DNA of 64,000 bases, taken from assembly GCF_048001765.1 (NCBI RefSeq), contig NZ_CP181447.1:1364001-1428000 (forward strand), written 5' to 3'. The notes under the pieces were generated by a model. It was not told the DNA's origin, ran no database searches, and worked only from the letters and a program-made list of their open reading frames with translations. The DNA comes from Bombiscardovia asteroides_K. Its GTDB lineage: Bacteria; Actinomycetota; Actinomycetes; Actinomycetales; Bifidobacteriaceae. The position numbers and the translations under genes are program-made. Shown piece by piece: positions 63,739-64,000 of this stretch (position 1 is its first letter; the number at the start of each line of letters is the position of its first letter).

Positions 63739-64000
63739 TCAGTTGCCTTCGCTCAGATCGTCCTCACCCAGGGTCTCCTCAAGCAGGCCCTCGTTGATCT
63801 CACGGAAGGCGATGGACAGGGGCTTCTCCTGGTTCTGGTACTCGACCAGCGGGCCGACGTTCTGCAGCAGGCCCTCATTGAGCTGTGTGAAGTAGGAATT
63901 GATCTGACGGGCCCGCTTGGCCGCAAAAATGGACAGCGCATACTTCGAATCGGCGTGCTTCATAAGATCGTCGATGGGAGGATTCGCAAATCCCTGCGGA
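63739..64000 (-). CDS. rpoZ: RNA polymerase omega subunit (5' end outside window)
   Basis: Helps assemble the beta' subunit of RNA polymerase. The visible part ends at 63739 and includes PPIDDLMKHADSKYALSIFAAKRARQINSYFTQLNEGLL, the classic omega core, with an acidic tail. The frame is open to the window edge through PQGFANPP, so the true start is beyond base 64000 and the Met at 63963 is internal. It heads the housekeeping unit. Confidence 0.93.
   Translation of the reverse strand, partial: PQGFANPPIDDLMKHADSKYALSIFAAKRARQINSYFTQLNEGLLQNVGPLVEYQNQEKPLSIAFREINEGLLEETLGEDDLSEGN

Overview
The window looks like a chromosomal segment of a Bifidobacterium. This is inferred from gene content and protein character: high G+C, actinobacterial PafA/Dop/Pup/Mpa pupylation genes, an unusually long LigA, polyphosphate glucokinase, DUF3027 next to a cold-shock protein, and an RpoZ of bifidobacterial type. 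I cannot name the species. I see no tRNA, rRNA, CRISPR array, insertion sequence or phage gene. Almost all of the window is coding, with short gaps.

Layout. 1-7.3 kb (minus): an uncharacterised 1,150-residue protein, ligA and an mrp-type iron-sulfur carrier ATPase. 7.3-9.5 kb (plus): a polytopic membrane protein. 9.5-17.2 kb: carbohydrate genes (GH3 beta-glucosidase with an MFS transporter, polyphosphate glucokinase), an aminotransferase, a nitroreductase-like protein and a histidine phosphatase. 17.2-24.7 kb (minus): a GT2 glycosyltransferase below a six-gene unit made of an ECF sigma factor, a membrane protein, an ABC ATPase with its permease, and a second ATPase with an FtsX-type permease. 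24.9-28.1 kb (plus): a consensus-like promoter, an FMN riboswitch, a RibU-type S component and one polypeptide that fuses both ECF ATPases to EcfT.

28.5-39.9 kb (mostly minus): stress and envelope genes: clpC, DUF3027, two cold-shock proteins, a two-component system, a TPM-domain protein, a WXG100 protein (plus), groEL behind a CIRCE element with an extra half-site, and a LytR_C protein. 40-52.4 kb (plus): ung; a MoxR/DUF58/VWA operon joined by 4-base ATGA overlaps; a WXG100-like protein paired with an alpha/beta-hydrolase; purB; an 823-residue flippase-like membrane protein; and HU with its terminator.

52.5-64 kb (minus): rpoZ, metK, a PriA without ATPase motifs, a HAD phosphatase and fmt, followed by the pupylation genes mpa, dop, an inositol-monophosphatase-like gene with a damaged metal site, pup and pafA. 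No 20S proteasome genes are present here, and Mpa lacks the usual Gln-Tyr-Leu tail, so this pupylation system probably works without a proteasome. The most interesting places are the pupylation cluster, the ECF-sigma/double-ABC unit, the FMN-controlled fused ECF transporter, the WXG100/hydrolase pair, and the shared symmetrical -10 element at 7273-7279.
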